From CAYTLW01 sp964438735 (GTDB lineage: Bacteria; Myxococcota_A; UBA9042): 43,272 nt of DNA. The position numbers and the translations under genes were made by a program. The stretch covers positions 1-43,272 of the forward strand of contig CAYTLW010000061.1 of assembly GCA_964438735.1 (NCBI GenBank). The letters are read 5' to 3'. The notes beneath the pieces were generated by a model, which searched no databases, was not told the DNA's origin, and saw nothing but the letters and a program-made list of their open reading frames with translations. Shown piece after piece: positions 8,794-16,740 of this stretch (position 1 is its first letter; every line of letters starts with the position of its first letter).

Positions 8794-9198
8794 ATGAGGT
8801 ATGAGGAGCCCCGGCACCAGTGCTACAAGTGCGAGGAAGAGCTGGTCTTCGACGTCAAGATCGGCCGCCTGGACACCTGCCCCAACTGCGAAGCCTACCT
8901 GCACAGCTGTCGCAACTGCCGCTTCTGGAGCAAGAACGCCCACAACGAATGCCTCGAGGATAAAGGTGAGTTCATCCGCGATCGCGAGGCGGGCAACTTC
9001 TGCGGCCACTTCGAGTTCCGCCGCATGACCGAAGACGGCATGGACGAGCAGGACTCGGCCAAGGCGAAGCTGGACTCCCTCTTCGGCGGCGGCGGAGGCG
9101 GCGGCAAGGCCAAACCCGGCTGGGCGGTGCCTACGGGCAACGCGGACGACGCCGAAGACGCCGCCCGAGCCCGGCTGGACGCGCTGTTCAAGAAGTAG
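8794..9198 (+). CDS. Small zinc-ribbon protein of unknown function
   Basis: Encodes 134 residues. The ATG at 8794 is chosen because GAGGAG lies 7 nt upstream and all conserved-looking sequence starts there; the open frame runs further back but reads through the intergenic hairpin. The N-terminal half is rich in paired cysteines: CYKC, then CPNC, then CRNC, with later single Cys in NECLED and NFCGHFEF, consistent with two zinc-binding ribbons. The C-terminal half holds two similar Ala/Lys-rich segments ending in LDSLFGG and LDALFKK, separated by a poly-Gly stretch. No signal peptide or membrane helix is present, so it should be cytoplasmic. It may be co-transcribed with the subtilase 85 nt upstream, though the hairpin between them could uncouple them. 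I do not recognise a named family. Confidence 0.8.
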   Translation: MRYEEPRHQCYKCEEELVFDVKIGRLDTCPNCEAYLHSCRNCRFWSKNAHNECLEDKGEFIRDREAGNFCGHFEFRRMTEDGMDEQDSAKAKLDSLFGGGGGGGKAKPGWAVPTGNADDAEDAARARLDALFKK

Positions 9199-9216
9199 CC
9201 GCGCCCGCCCAACATT

Positions 9217-9240
9217 CAAAAACACGCATGCGTGTTTTTG
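9217..9240. terminator. Bidirectional palindromic terminator
   Basis: A perfect 24-nt palindrome, caaaaacacg/catgcgtgtttttg. Each strand reads an A-rich arm, a GC-rich core and a T5 tail. It lies between two convergent genes (plus-strand zinc-ribbon stop at 9198, minus-strand kinase stop at 9349), so it can end transcription from both sides. Confidence 0.65.
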
Positions 9241-9348
9241 TAGCGTCGAACCCGGCAAGGGCCATCAACCCATGGCCCCTTACCCCATTTGCGGCTTTGC
9301 GCCTTTGCGGCTTTGCGCGAACCGGCTTCGCCCCGACCTTGTCGCCAA

Positions 9349-12300
9349 CTACCCACCAGCCGGCCGCAGCTGCCGCTCCACCAACCGGCCGGCAAACCGC
9401 ACCTCGGAAGACACCCGCGGCAACGCCGGTCGCATCCCGCCGCCCTTATCCCCCGGCGGTCGCGGCGCGCGCGCCCGATCCAGCCGCTGATTGGCCCGCG
9501 AGCGCAGCCGCAATGCCTGCCGCTTGTTGGCGTCGCGTGCGGCAGCTGCCTCGGTGGCCGCGCGCATCAGGTCCACGACCGCGGCCAGCACCGGATCGCT
9601 CACATCCGCGGCGATGCGCTCAGCCCGCACCAGCCGCTCCTCGGCGCCTTCGGCATCACCGCGCAGGGCCGCAAGGTGGCCCAGGCTGGCCAGCATCATG
9701 GTGCGCCAGCGCCGGTCGCCGTGATCCAGCAGCCACGCGACGGTCGGCTCCATGAGCGACCAGGCTTCGTCCAGCTCGCCGGCCTCCAGGTGATTCCAGG
9801 ACAGAAAGGCCTCCATGTAGGCCCGCCGGAAGTGGTCGCCCACCTCGGCCATCATGGCCACGGCGCGCGTGAACTGGCCGTGCGCCCGGCGGTTGTCTCC
9901 GCGCTCCTGGGCGACCAGGCCCAGGTAGCTGTGCAGGACCGCCTGGCCGCGTCGATTGCCCAGCCGGCGCTCGTCCTCCAGGGCGTCGAAGAAGGCCGGC
10001 TCGGCTTCGTCCAGGCGCCCGCAGTCGGCGTGGATGCAGCCGATATTGGCCTTGGCCCGGGCGGCCAGGTGCTGGTCGCCGATGCGGCGCGCGAAGGCGA
10101 AGCTGGTCTCGAAGCAGCGGCGCGCCGGCTCGTGTTCGCCCACGTCGTAGTAGACGCAGCCGAACTGGTGGGCGGCCTCGGCTTCAATGGCCAGATCCTC
10201 GGCTTCGATGGCCAGCCGGCGCGCTTCCACCAGGGCCCTCATGGCGTCGGTCATGCCGTCGGAGCGGCGCGAGCATGCGCCGATTCGCAGGTGGGCCAGG
10301 GCCTGCAGGCGTACGTCTTGCAACTCGGTGGCCAGGGACAGGGCCTGCTCGGCGTCGGCACGTGCCTCTGCGATACGGCCCGAGCGCATGCGCACCTCGG
10401 CGCGCTCAGCCAGGGCGCCGGCCAGCATGGCCAGCTCCAGGGCGGGGCTGTCATCGCGCTCGGCGACCTGCAGCGCAGCGTCATACAGGCGCGCCAGCAC
10501 ACCCAGGGGGCCGCGTTCGATGAACAGGGGGTAGAGCGCGCTGGCCAGGCACAACGCGCCGACGCCGTCGCCGTCGCTCAAGGCCGCGTCGTAGACCGCG
10601 AGCAGGTTGTCGGCCTCGCGGGACAGCTCGTCCCGGGCCGCCTCGCCGTCGTGGCCCGCTGCCGCCCGGCGTAGGCGCTCGCCGGTGTGCAGAGCCCACT
10701 GGCGCAGACGATCACGGGCGCCGATGACCCATTCCACGCGCCGACCATCGCTCAGCAGGGCCGGTTCGCTGGCGTAGGCTCGGATGCTCTCGTAGAGCCC
10801 CAGGCGCGGCGACTCGTCCCCCATGGCGGGCGTGGTGCGGATCATGGAGTGATCGCGCAGGGCCGCCAGCACGTCATCCACCGATGGCGGCTCGTCCAAG
10901 TGGCTCAGGTCGACCACCGCTTGGGCCGCGGCCGCGGTGAAGCCGCCGCGGAACACCGCAACCTGCACCAGGGCGTCGCGTTCGGCCGGCTGCAGGCGTT
11001 GCCAGGACCAGTCGATGGCGCCGCGCAGGGTCTCTCGCCGGCTGCGGCGTCGGCTGCCGCTCTCCAAGATGTCGAAACGACGGGACAGGCGGCCGAGCAG
11101 CTCCTGGGGCGACAGCTCGTCCATCTGGGCGGCGGCCAGCTCGATGGCCAGCGGGATGCCGTCCAGGCGGCGCGCGATGGTGCCCAGCGCCAGGACGTCA
11201 TCCTCGGTCACCGGGGGCTCGGCCTCCTCAAACGATCTATCCACCAGCAGCTGCACGCCCTCGCTGGCCAGGATCGCATCGGCGCTGCTGTCTTCAGTCG
11301 GCAGGGCCAGGGGCAGCAACTCGATGGCCGTAGCGTTGGCCAGACGCAGGGCAACGCGCGCCGTGACCAGCACCCGCAACTCCGCAGCCTGGGCGAGCCA
11401 GTTCTCCAGCAGCCGCGGCAGGTCGACGGCGATGTGGTCGGCGTCGTCCAGCAGCAGCAACATCTCGCGCCGTCCGCCCAGGGCCTGGCCGACCTGCTGA
11501 ATGGCCGCCTCGGCGGTGTTGGCGCCGCCCAGCGGGATGCCCAGCACGCTGGCGATGACCGCGCAGACGCCCTCCACCGAGGTGACCTCGGCCAGGGAGC
11601 AACGCCAGAGGCCGCCGCCGTTGGCGAAGTACTCGACCTGTCGTCGGCCCACCTCTTCGGCCAGGCGACTCTTGCCGACCCCGGCGACGCCATGCAGGGT
11701 CAGCAGACGTTCGCCACCGGCCAGCAGCCGGGCGATATGTTCCAACTCCACGCCGCGACCGACGAAGCGATCGCGATTGCCCACCAGGTTGTCGCGGGCC
11801 ACCGGCGTCGGCGCGATGTGCATGCCCTCGCGAGACTCCGCCACGGGCGAGACCTTGGTGGTCGACTCAGCAGCCGAAGGCGCCACGGGCACGGCGGGAG
11901 CCTGGGCGGTGGCCGCGCGCGTGCCCTTGCGATCCTTCGGCCACAGTTCGGGCGCCTCATTGCTCAGCCAGCGGACCAATCCGGCGCGCGACCCTGCCGC
12001 TCCACCGTAGTCCTCCAGCCAGTCATCCAGCCGGCAGGCCAGCTCGGAGGCGGTCGCGGAGCGCGCCCAGGCCTCGCGCGCCAGGGCGTTGAGCACGATG
12101 TCGTCCAGGGTGTCGTTTATCTCGGGTCGACGGGCCGACGGCGGTGGCGCATCGGTATCGACGGTCATCTCCAAGGTCTCGAAATCGCTCCGCCCGTGAA
12201 ACAAGCGCCGCGCCACCAGGAGCTCCCAAAGCACCACCCCCAAAGCGAACACATCGACCCGTCGATCGAAGGGGTCGCCGCGGATCTGTTCGGGCGCCAG

Positions 12301-12870
12301 GTAGCCGGGTTTGCCCTTGACGGTACCGACCTGGGTGGTGGCCGAGTCGCGCACCGCGGCCCGGGCGATGCCGAAATCGGCCACCTTCACGTCACCGAAA
12401 CAGGAGACCATGATGTTCGACAGGCTCACGTCGCGATGCACGATGTCCAGCGGCTCGCCGGTCATGGGGTCGGTCTGTTCGTGTGCGAAGTGCAAGCCGT
12501 CTGCTGCCCGGGCGGCGATCCACACGGCCAGGTCGATGGGCAGCGGGCGCTTGTGGCGCAGGCCATGCTGTACCAGGGCGACCAGGTCCGGCCCGTCGAT
12601 GAACTCCATGGCGATGAACCAGGTGCCATCGAGCCAGCCGAGATCGAGCACCTGGGCGATGTTCGGATGCTGCAACGTGGCCGTCAGGCGGGCCTCGTCG
12701 AAGAACATGCGCACGTACTCATCGTCATGAGCCAGGTGGGCCAGCATGCGCTTGATGACCACCTCACGGACGAAGCCGCCAGCGCCCAGGCGGCGGGCCA
12801 TGAAGACCTCGGCCATGCCGCCGACCGCGAAGCGATGAAGGAGCTCGTACTGGCCGAAGACTTCGTGCAT
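9349..12870 (-). CDS. Ser/Thr protein kinase fused to STAND-type ATPase and TPR repeats
   Basis: Encodes 1173 residues. Residues about 5-290 are an Hanks-type kinase: Gly-loop FAVGGMAEVF, VIKRM Lys (about 40), C-helix Glu (about 59), HRDVSLSN (145-152), DFG (165-167) and APEQ. The loop has Ser where HRDLKxxN kinases have Lys, a change common in myxobacterial kinases. A linker leads to a STAND/NB-ARC-like ATPase with Walker A GVAGVGKS (about 394-401) and Walker B LLLLDDAD (about 471-478), then the arm seen in AfsR/PknK-like regulators (RETLRGAIDWSWQRL). The C-terminal 400 residues are TPR-like helical repeats. No membrane helix or DNA-binding domain is seen. It probably phosphorylates partners in response to a ligand sensed by the TPR/ATPase part. 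The ATG at 12870 is used; a GTG two codons upstream (12876) is equally possible. It lies 121 nt after the M16 peptidase gene. Confidence 0.9.
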   Translation of the reverse strand: MHEVFGQYELLHRFAVGGMAEVFMARRLGAGGFVREVVIKRMLAHLAHDDEYVRMFFDEARLTATLQHPNIAQVLDLGWLDGTWFIAMEFIDGPDLVALVQHGLRHKRPLPIDLAVWIAARAADGLHFAHEQTDPMTGEPLDIVHRDVSLSNIMVSCFGDVKVADFGIARAAVRDSATTQVGTVKGKPGYLAPEQIRGDPFDRRVDVFALGVVLWELLVARRLFHGRSDFETLEMTVDTDAPPPSARRPEINDTLDDIVLNALAREAWARSATASELACRLDDWLEDYGGAAGSRAGLVRWLSNEAPELWPKDRKGTRAATAQAPAVPVAPSAAESTTKVSPVAESREGMHIAPTPVARDNLVGNRDRFVGRGVELEHIARLLAGGERLLTLHGVAGVGKSRLAEEVGRRQVEYFANGGGLWRCSLAEVTSVEGVCAVIASVLGIPLGGANTAEAAIQQVGQALGGRREMLLLLDDADHIAVDLPRLLENWLAQAAELRVLVTARVALRLANATAIELLPLALPTEDSSADAILASEGVQLLVDRSFEEAEPPVTEDDVLALGTIARRLDGIPLAIELAAAQMDELSPQELLGRLSRRFDILESGSRRRSRRETLRGAIDWSWQRLQPAERDALVQVAVFRGGFTAAAAQAVVDLSHLDEPPSVDDVLAALRDHSMIRTTPAMGDESPRLGLYESIRAYASEPALLSDGRRVEWVIGARDRLRQWALHTGERLRRAAAGHDGEAARDELSREADNLLAVYDAALSDGDGVGALCLASALYPLFIERGPLGVLARLYDAALQVAERDDSPALELAMLAGALAERAEVRMRSGRIAEARADAEQALSLATELQDVRLQALAHLRIGACSRRSDGMTDAMRALVEARRLAIEAEDLAIEAEAAHQFGCVYYDVGEHEPARRCFETSFAFARRIGDQHLAARAKANIGCIHADCGRLDEAEPAFFDALEDERRLGNRRGQAVLHSYLGLVAQERGDNRRAHGQFTRAVAMMAEVGDHFRRAYMEAFLSWNHLEAGELDEAWSLMEPTVAWLLDHGDRRWRTMMLASLGHLAALRGDAEGAEERLVRAERIAADVSDPVLAAVVDLMRAATEAAAARDANKRQALRLRSRANQRLDRARAPRPPGDKGGGMRPALPRVSSEVRFAGRLVERQLRPAGG

Positions 12871-12991
12871 GGGCACCCGAATGTGGCACGGGCGGTTTTC
12901 GCACGGCGGGTCGTGGACCGCAAATGCCGGACTGGCCTGCGGACGGCGCCAGATCGGGGGCGGAAGGGGCTGTGCGTGGAGCCGGGGAGCC

Positions 12992-15604
12992 TCAGGGCGT
13001 CAGCACCGTCTCCACGTGTTTGCCTACGGTCAGGATCCGCTGCGCGGCGCCCAGCACATCTTCTGCGGTGACGGCCAGGAGGCGCTCCAGGTGCGTGCGC
13101 CAGGCCGTCCGTGGCAGGCCATACAGGTGGTTGAAGCAGATCGTCGAGGCCCTGGCAGCGCCGCGCTGCAGGCCAATGGCATGGGCGCCGGCGAGGTAGG
13201 CGCGGGCGCGATCGATCTCTTCCTGGGTCAGCGGGGCCTGCACGACCTTTTCGATCTCGGCGTAGAGACCCGTCAACGCGGTCTGCACCTTGTCTGGCGA
13301 CGTGCCGATGTAGAACGCGAAGTAGCCTGGCTCGACGCCCTCGACGTGAGCCGAGCTGACCGAGTAGGCCAGCGAGAGGCGATCGCGCAGCTCGACGAAC
13401 AGGCGCCCTCCCTGGCCGCTGAGCACGGTCGACAGGATGCCGAGGGCGAAACGGTCCGGGTGATCCAGCGTGACCCCGCGGAAGGCGATGACCACATGGG
13501 CCTGGGCTTTGTCCGCCGCTGGCCGAAGTTGGACGACCTGGTTCAACTGCTGCACCGGCTGGCGCTCGGGCATGGCGATCGCTTGCCGATCCGAGGGCGC
13601 CCGCTCGCTCAGGGTTCGGGCCAGTCGCTCCGCATCCACGTCGCCCGCCGCGGCCCAGATCAGGCCGCCCGGTGACAGGCGGCCGCGGCCCAGCGCCTGA
13701 ATGGTCGCCCGATCCACGTCGGCGACCGAGTCCAGGGTGCCCAGGGTGTCCAGGCCGTAGGGATGGTCGCCGTACAGACCCGCCAGTGCGGCGCGGAAGC
13801 AGCTGCGCGCCGGCGCGTCATCCTTGTGGCGGATGTCCTCCAGCTGCGCCTTGCGCTGCACGTCCAGTTCGTCTTCGGGCACATCGTGCTCAAAGAGGCA
13901 GTCCAGCAGCAGATCGAGCAGCGCGTCGCCATGACGACTCAAGCCCACCGCCGACAGGCCCAAGGAGTTGCGGCCGGAGAAGCCCGACAGGTCCGCCGCC
14001 AGGCGATCGACGGTGGTGGAGATCTCATCGCCACTGCGGCTGGTCGTGCCGCGCGTCAGCAGGTCGGCGAGCAGCCGGCTGTGACCATTGTCCGCTGTCG
14101 TCTCGCTCAGCAGACCGCCCAGGGCGGCCACGCGCACGCTCATCACTGGCACCGCCGAGTTGGGCATCACCAGCAGGGTGTCGCCGCCGGGCAGGGCGAT
14201 CTGCTCGATGCCCTCGACCACGTCGGCCACCCGAGCGGCCTGGCTCATGGGCGGCGGCGGCAGGATCTGCTGGGCCATGGCCAGCAGCGCGGCGGCATCG
14301 GGCGCGGCGACATCGGCGGGCGCATCGGTGCCTTCTTCGGCGGCTTCCTTGCCCAGCATCTGCACGATCTGCAGGCGATCCACCCGCAGCCAGGTTCGGG
14401 CGGCGCGCAGCACATCGTCCACGCTCACCCGCTGCACCGCCTCGTGGTAGCTGCGCTCCCAGTCCGGATCTTCGCAGACGACCGTGTAGTACCCCAGCGA
14501 GCCGGCCATGCCCTGCATGGTCTCCAGCTTGTAGGTGGCCTCGGAGATGATGATGTTGCGCGCCTTGTCGAGCTCGGCCTCGTCGATGCCTGTTTCCAGC
14601 AGCCCGGCCAGCTCCTCCAGGGTCGCCTTCCAGGTGGCGCCCAGGCGGTCGGCGCTGGTCAGTGCGCTGATGGAGAAGAGGCCAGCGCGCTCGGGGGTGT
14701 AGCAGGAGGCGCCGATCTCGTTGGCCAGGGCCAGGTCGCGGCGCACGGTGCGGAACAGGCGCGACGAGTCACCCTGTCCCAGCACCAGGGCCAGCACATC
14801 CAGGGCGGGTACGTCGGCGTGGCGTAGATCGGGCACCGGGAAGGCGCAGACCAGGCGACTCTCGGAAAACGCCGTCTGCACCACGTCGGCGCCGGCTTCG
14901 GCCGACGGCAGGCCGGCGGGTTTGCGATCGGCTGCTGGCCGGGTGCCCAGGTCGGCGAAGAGGCGCTCGATTTCGGCCGAGACTTCGGCCTCATCGAAGT
15001 CGCCCACAGCGACCACGGTGGCGTTCGGGGCGACGTAATGTTTGTCGTAGAAGGCGCGCATCCGCTCGCGGGTCATGGAGCGCACGCTCTCCATGGTGCC
15101 CAGCACAGGCAGCGCGTAGGGATGGTCGCCGTAGATCATCTCGAAGAGGCGTCGATAGGCCACCCGAGAAGGCGTATCCTCGGAGCGCTTGATCTCCTCG
15201 ACGACGACCTCGATCTCGCGGCTCAATTCCTCGGGATCGAAGAGCGAATGGCAGGCTGCGTCGGCCAGCACGGCCAGCCCGCCCCGCCAGCCGTGCGACG
15301 GCAGGGTCACGTGGTAGACGGTCTGGTCGTGGGAGGTCCAGGCGTTGATCTGACCGCCACAGGACTCGATCTCCGCGGCGATCTGGCCGACGCCGCGCGT
15401 GGGTGTGCCCTTGAAGAGCATGTGCTCGTGCAGGTGGGCGAGGCCGCGCTCGTGCTCCAGCTCATCGAAGCCGCCGACGTGGAACCAGATCTGAAAGGCG
15501 GCCACGGGCGCGTCGCGGTTGGCCTGGATAACGGTCTGCAGGCCATTGTCGAGTCGGTTGATCAAGTTGCTGCTCCCGCCCGCGCGGGCGCGGGGGTTGA
15601 ACAC
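12992..15604 (-). CDS. M16 (insulinase/pitrilysin) family zinc metallopeptidase, two-domain fusion
   Basis: Encodes about 870 residues with two M16 halves. The N-terminal half has the inverted zinc motif HLHEH (H57, E60, H61) and the distal Glu in VVVEEIKRSED (about 136-137), so it should be catalytic. The C-terminal half lacks HxxEH but keeps the LRDRLSLAYSVSS segment, the Arg/Tyr element of the non-catalytic partner. Together they form the clamp that encloses short peptides or presequence-like substrates; in many bacteria these halves are separate genes. No clear signal peptide is present, so location is uncertain. The GTG at 15604 is given as start; a TTG at 15565, preceded by GGGAG and directly before INRLDNGL where homology begins, may be the true start. 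It begins 18 nt after the mtnA stop, so the two are likely co-transcribed. Confidence 0.9.
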   Translation of the reverse strand: MFNPRARAGGSSNLINRLDNGLQTVIQANRDAPVAAFQIWFHVGGFDELEHERGLAHLHEHMLFKGTPTRGVGQIAAEIESCGGQINAWTSHDQTVYHVTLPSHGWRGGLAVLADAACHSLFDPEELSREIEVVVEEIKRSEDTPSRVAYRRLFEMIYGDHPYALPVLGTMESVRSMTRERMRAFYDKHYVAPNATVVAVGDFDEAEVSAEIERLFADLGTRPAADRKPAGLPSAEAGADVVQTAFSESRLVCAFPVPDLRHADVPALDVLALVLGQGDSSRLFRTVRRDLALANEIGASCYTPERAGLFSISALTSADRLGATWKATLEELAGLLETGIDEAELDKARNIIISEATYKLETMQGMAGSLGYYTVVCEDPDWERSYHEAVQRVSVDDVLRAARTWLRVDRLQIVQMLGKEAAEEGTDAPADVAAPDAAALLAMAQQILPPPPMSQAARVADVVEGIEQIALPGGDTLLVMPNSAVPVMSVRVAALGGLLSETTADNGHSRLLADLLTRGTTSRSGDEISTTVDRLAADLSGFSGRNSLGLSAVGLSRHGDALLDLLLDCLFEHDVPEDELDVQRKAQLEDIRHKDDAPARSCFRAALAGLYGDHPYGLDTLGTLDSVADVDRATIQALGRGRLSPGGLIWAAAGDVDAERLARTLSERAPSDRQAIAMPERQPVQQLNQVVQLRPAADKAQAHVVIAFRGVTLDHPDRFALGILSTVLSGQGGRLFVELRDRLSLAYSVSSAHVEGVEPGYFAFYIGTSPDKVQTALTGLYAEIEKVVQAPLTQEEIDRARAYLAGAHAIGLQRGAARASTICFNHLYGLPRTAWRTHLERLLAVTAEDVLGAAQRILTVGKHVETVLTP

Positions 15605-15622
15605 ATCGGGGGACCGGCGAGA

Positions 15623-16729
15623 TCAGCCGGTCGTCGTCCTGCCATCGTTGGCGAGCCCGACAGCTTGCGCCAGCCCAGGCCCATAGGGCGGCCGGATGAC
15701 GCCGAATTCCGTGGCGATACCGGCGACCAACGCCGCAGGTGTGACGTCAAAGGCGGGGTTGGCCACGCCGACGCCCGCCGGGGCCACCTCCAAGGCGGCG
15801 ATCATCTCGGGCGGCGCCCAGCCACCCACGTGGGTGACCTCGCGGCGATCGCGCTCCTCGATGGGGATCTGCGCGCCCGTGGGGCAGTCCAGGTCGATGG
15901 TGCTGGTGGGCGCGGCGACGTAGAGCGGGATGCCGTGGTGGGCGCAGAGCACGGCCACACCATAGGTGCCGATCTTGTTGGATACATCGCCATTGGCGGC
16001 GATGCGATCGGCGCCGACAACGGCGGACTGGATCTTGCCTTGCTGCATCTGCCAGGCGGCCATGTTGTCGGTGATCAGGGTGCAGGGGATGGACTCGGTA
16101 AACATCTCCCAGGCGGTCAATCGGGCGCCCTGCAGGTAGGGCCGGGTCTCGTCGACCCAGACATGCAAGCGCTTGCCGGCGCGCACCGCAGAGCGGATCA
16201 CGCCCAGGGCTGTACCCTGCCCGCCCGTGGCCAGGGCGCCGGCGTTGCAGTGGGTGAGCACACCGCCCTCGTCGGGCATCACCGAGGCGCCATGGTCGCC
16301 CAGGGCCAGGCAGGCCGCTCGATCCTCGTCGTGAATGGCCAGCGACTCGGCGACCAGCGCAGCGCAGCGCTCAGCAGTCGGCATCTGGCGGACTTCGCGC
16401 GCCTTACGGGCCATGCGCTCGATGGCCCAGAAGAGATTCACCGCGGTCGGCCGGGTGGCGGCAAAGCGCGCACAGAGGTCGATCACCGCCTGATCCCAGG
16501 CCGCGCCCCCGGCCGGTGCTGTCCAGAGGCCCACAGCGATGCCATAAGCGGCCGTGATGCCGATAGCCGGCGCGCCGCGCACCACCATGTCGGTGATCGA
16601 ACGGGCGACGGGCTCCGCTTCGGCATAGGCGCGGATGACCACCTCTGTCGGCAGCAGGCGCTGGTCGACCATGCGCACCACCGGCGCGCCGTCGTCCATG
16701 TCCAGGCGGACGGTGAAGACATCGCTCAT
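15623..16729 (-). CDS. mtnA: S-methyl-5-thioribose-1-phosphate isomerase
   Basis: Converts methylthioribose-1-phosphate to methylthioribulose-1-phosphate in the methionine salvage pathway, recycling the by-product of polyamine or homoserine-lactone synthesis. It is 368 residues, the usual length. Diagnostic segments are MVVRGAPAIGITAAYG, LTHCNAGALATGG with the catalytic Cys at 161, VDETRPYLQGARLTAWE, GADRIAANGD with the catalytic Asp at 241, and NPAFDVTP. This separates it from the related eIF2B subunits and ribose-1,5-bisphosphate isomerases. GGGAG sits 6 nt before the ATG. It lies 11 nt after a membrane glycosyltransferase gene and 18 nt before an M16 peptidase gene. No other salvage gene is in the window, so this operon mixes functions. 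Confidence 0.94.
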   Translation of the reverse strand: MSDVFTVRLDMDDGAPVVRMVDQRLLPTEVVIRAYAEAEPVARSITDMVVRGAPAIGITAAYGIAVGLWTAPAGGAAWDQAVIDLCARFAATRPTAVNLFWAIERMARKAREVRQMPTAERCAALVAESLAIHDEDRAACLALGDHGASVMPDEGGVLTHCNAGALATGGQGTALGVIRSAVRAGKRLHVWVDETRPYLQGARLTAWEMFTESIPCTLITDNMAAWQMQQGKIQSAVVGADRIAANGDVSNKIGTYGVAVLCAHHGIPLYVAAPTSTIDLDCPTGAQIPIEERDRREVTHVGGWAPPEMIAALEVAPAGVGVANPAFDVTPAALVAGIATEFGVIRPPYGPGLAQAVGLANDGRTTTG

Positions 16730-16740
16730 GGGTGGCTCCC

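Noticed and set aside
10687..13071. 794-residue open frame antisense to the kinase gene
   Set aside because: Lacks motifs; the minus strand encodes complete kinase and Walker motifs.
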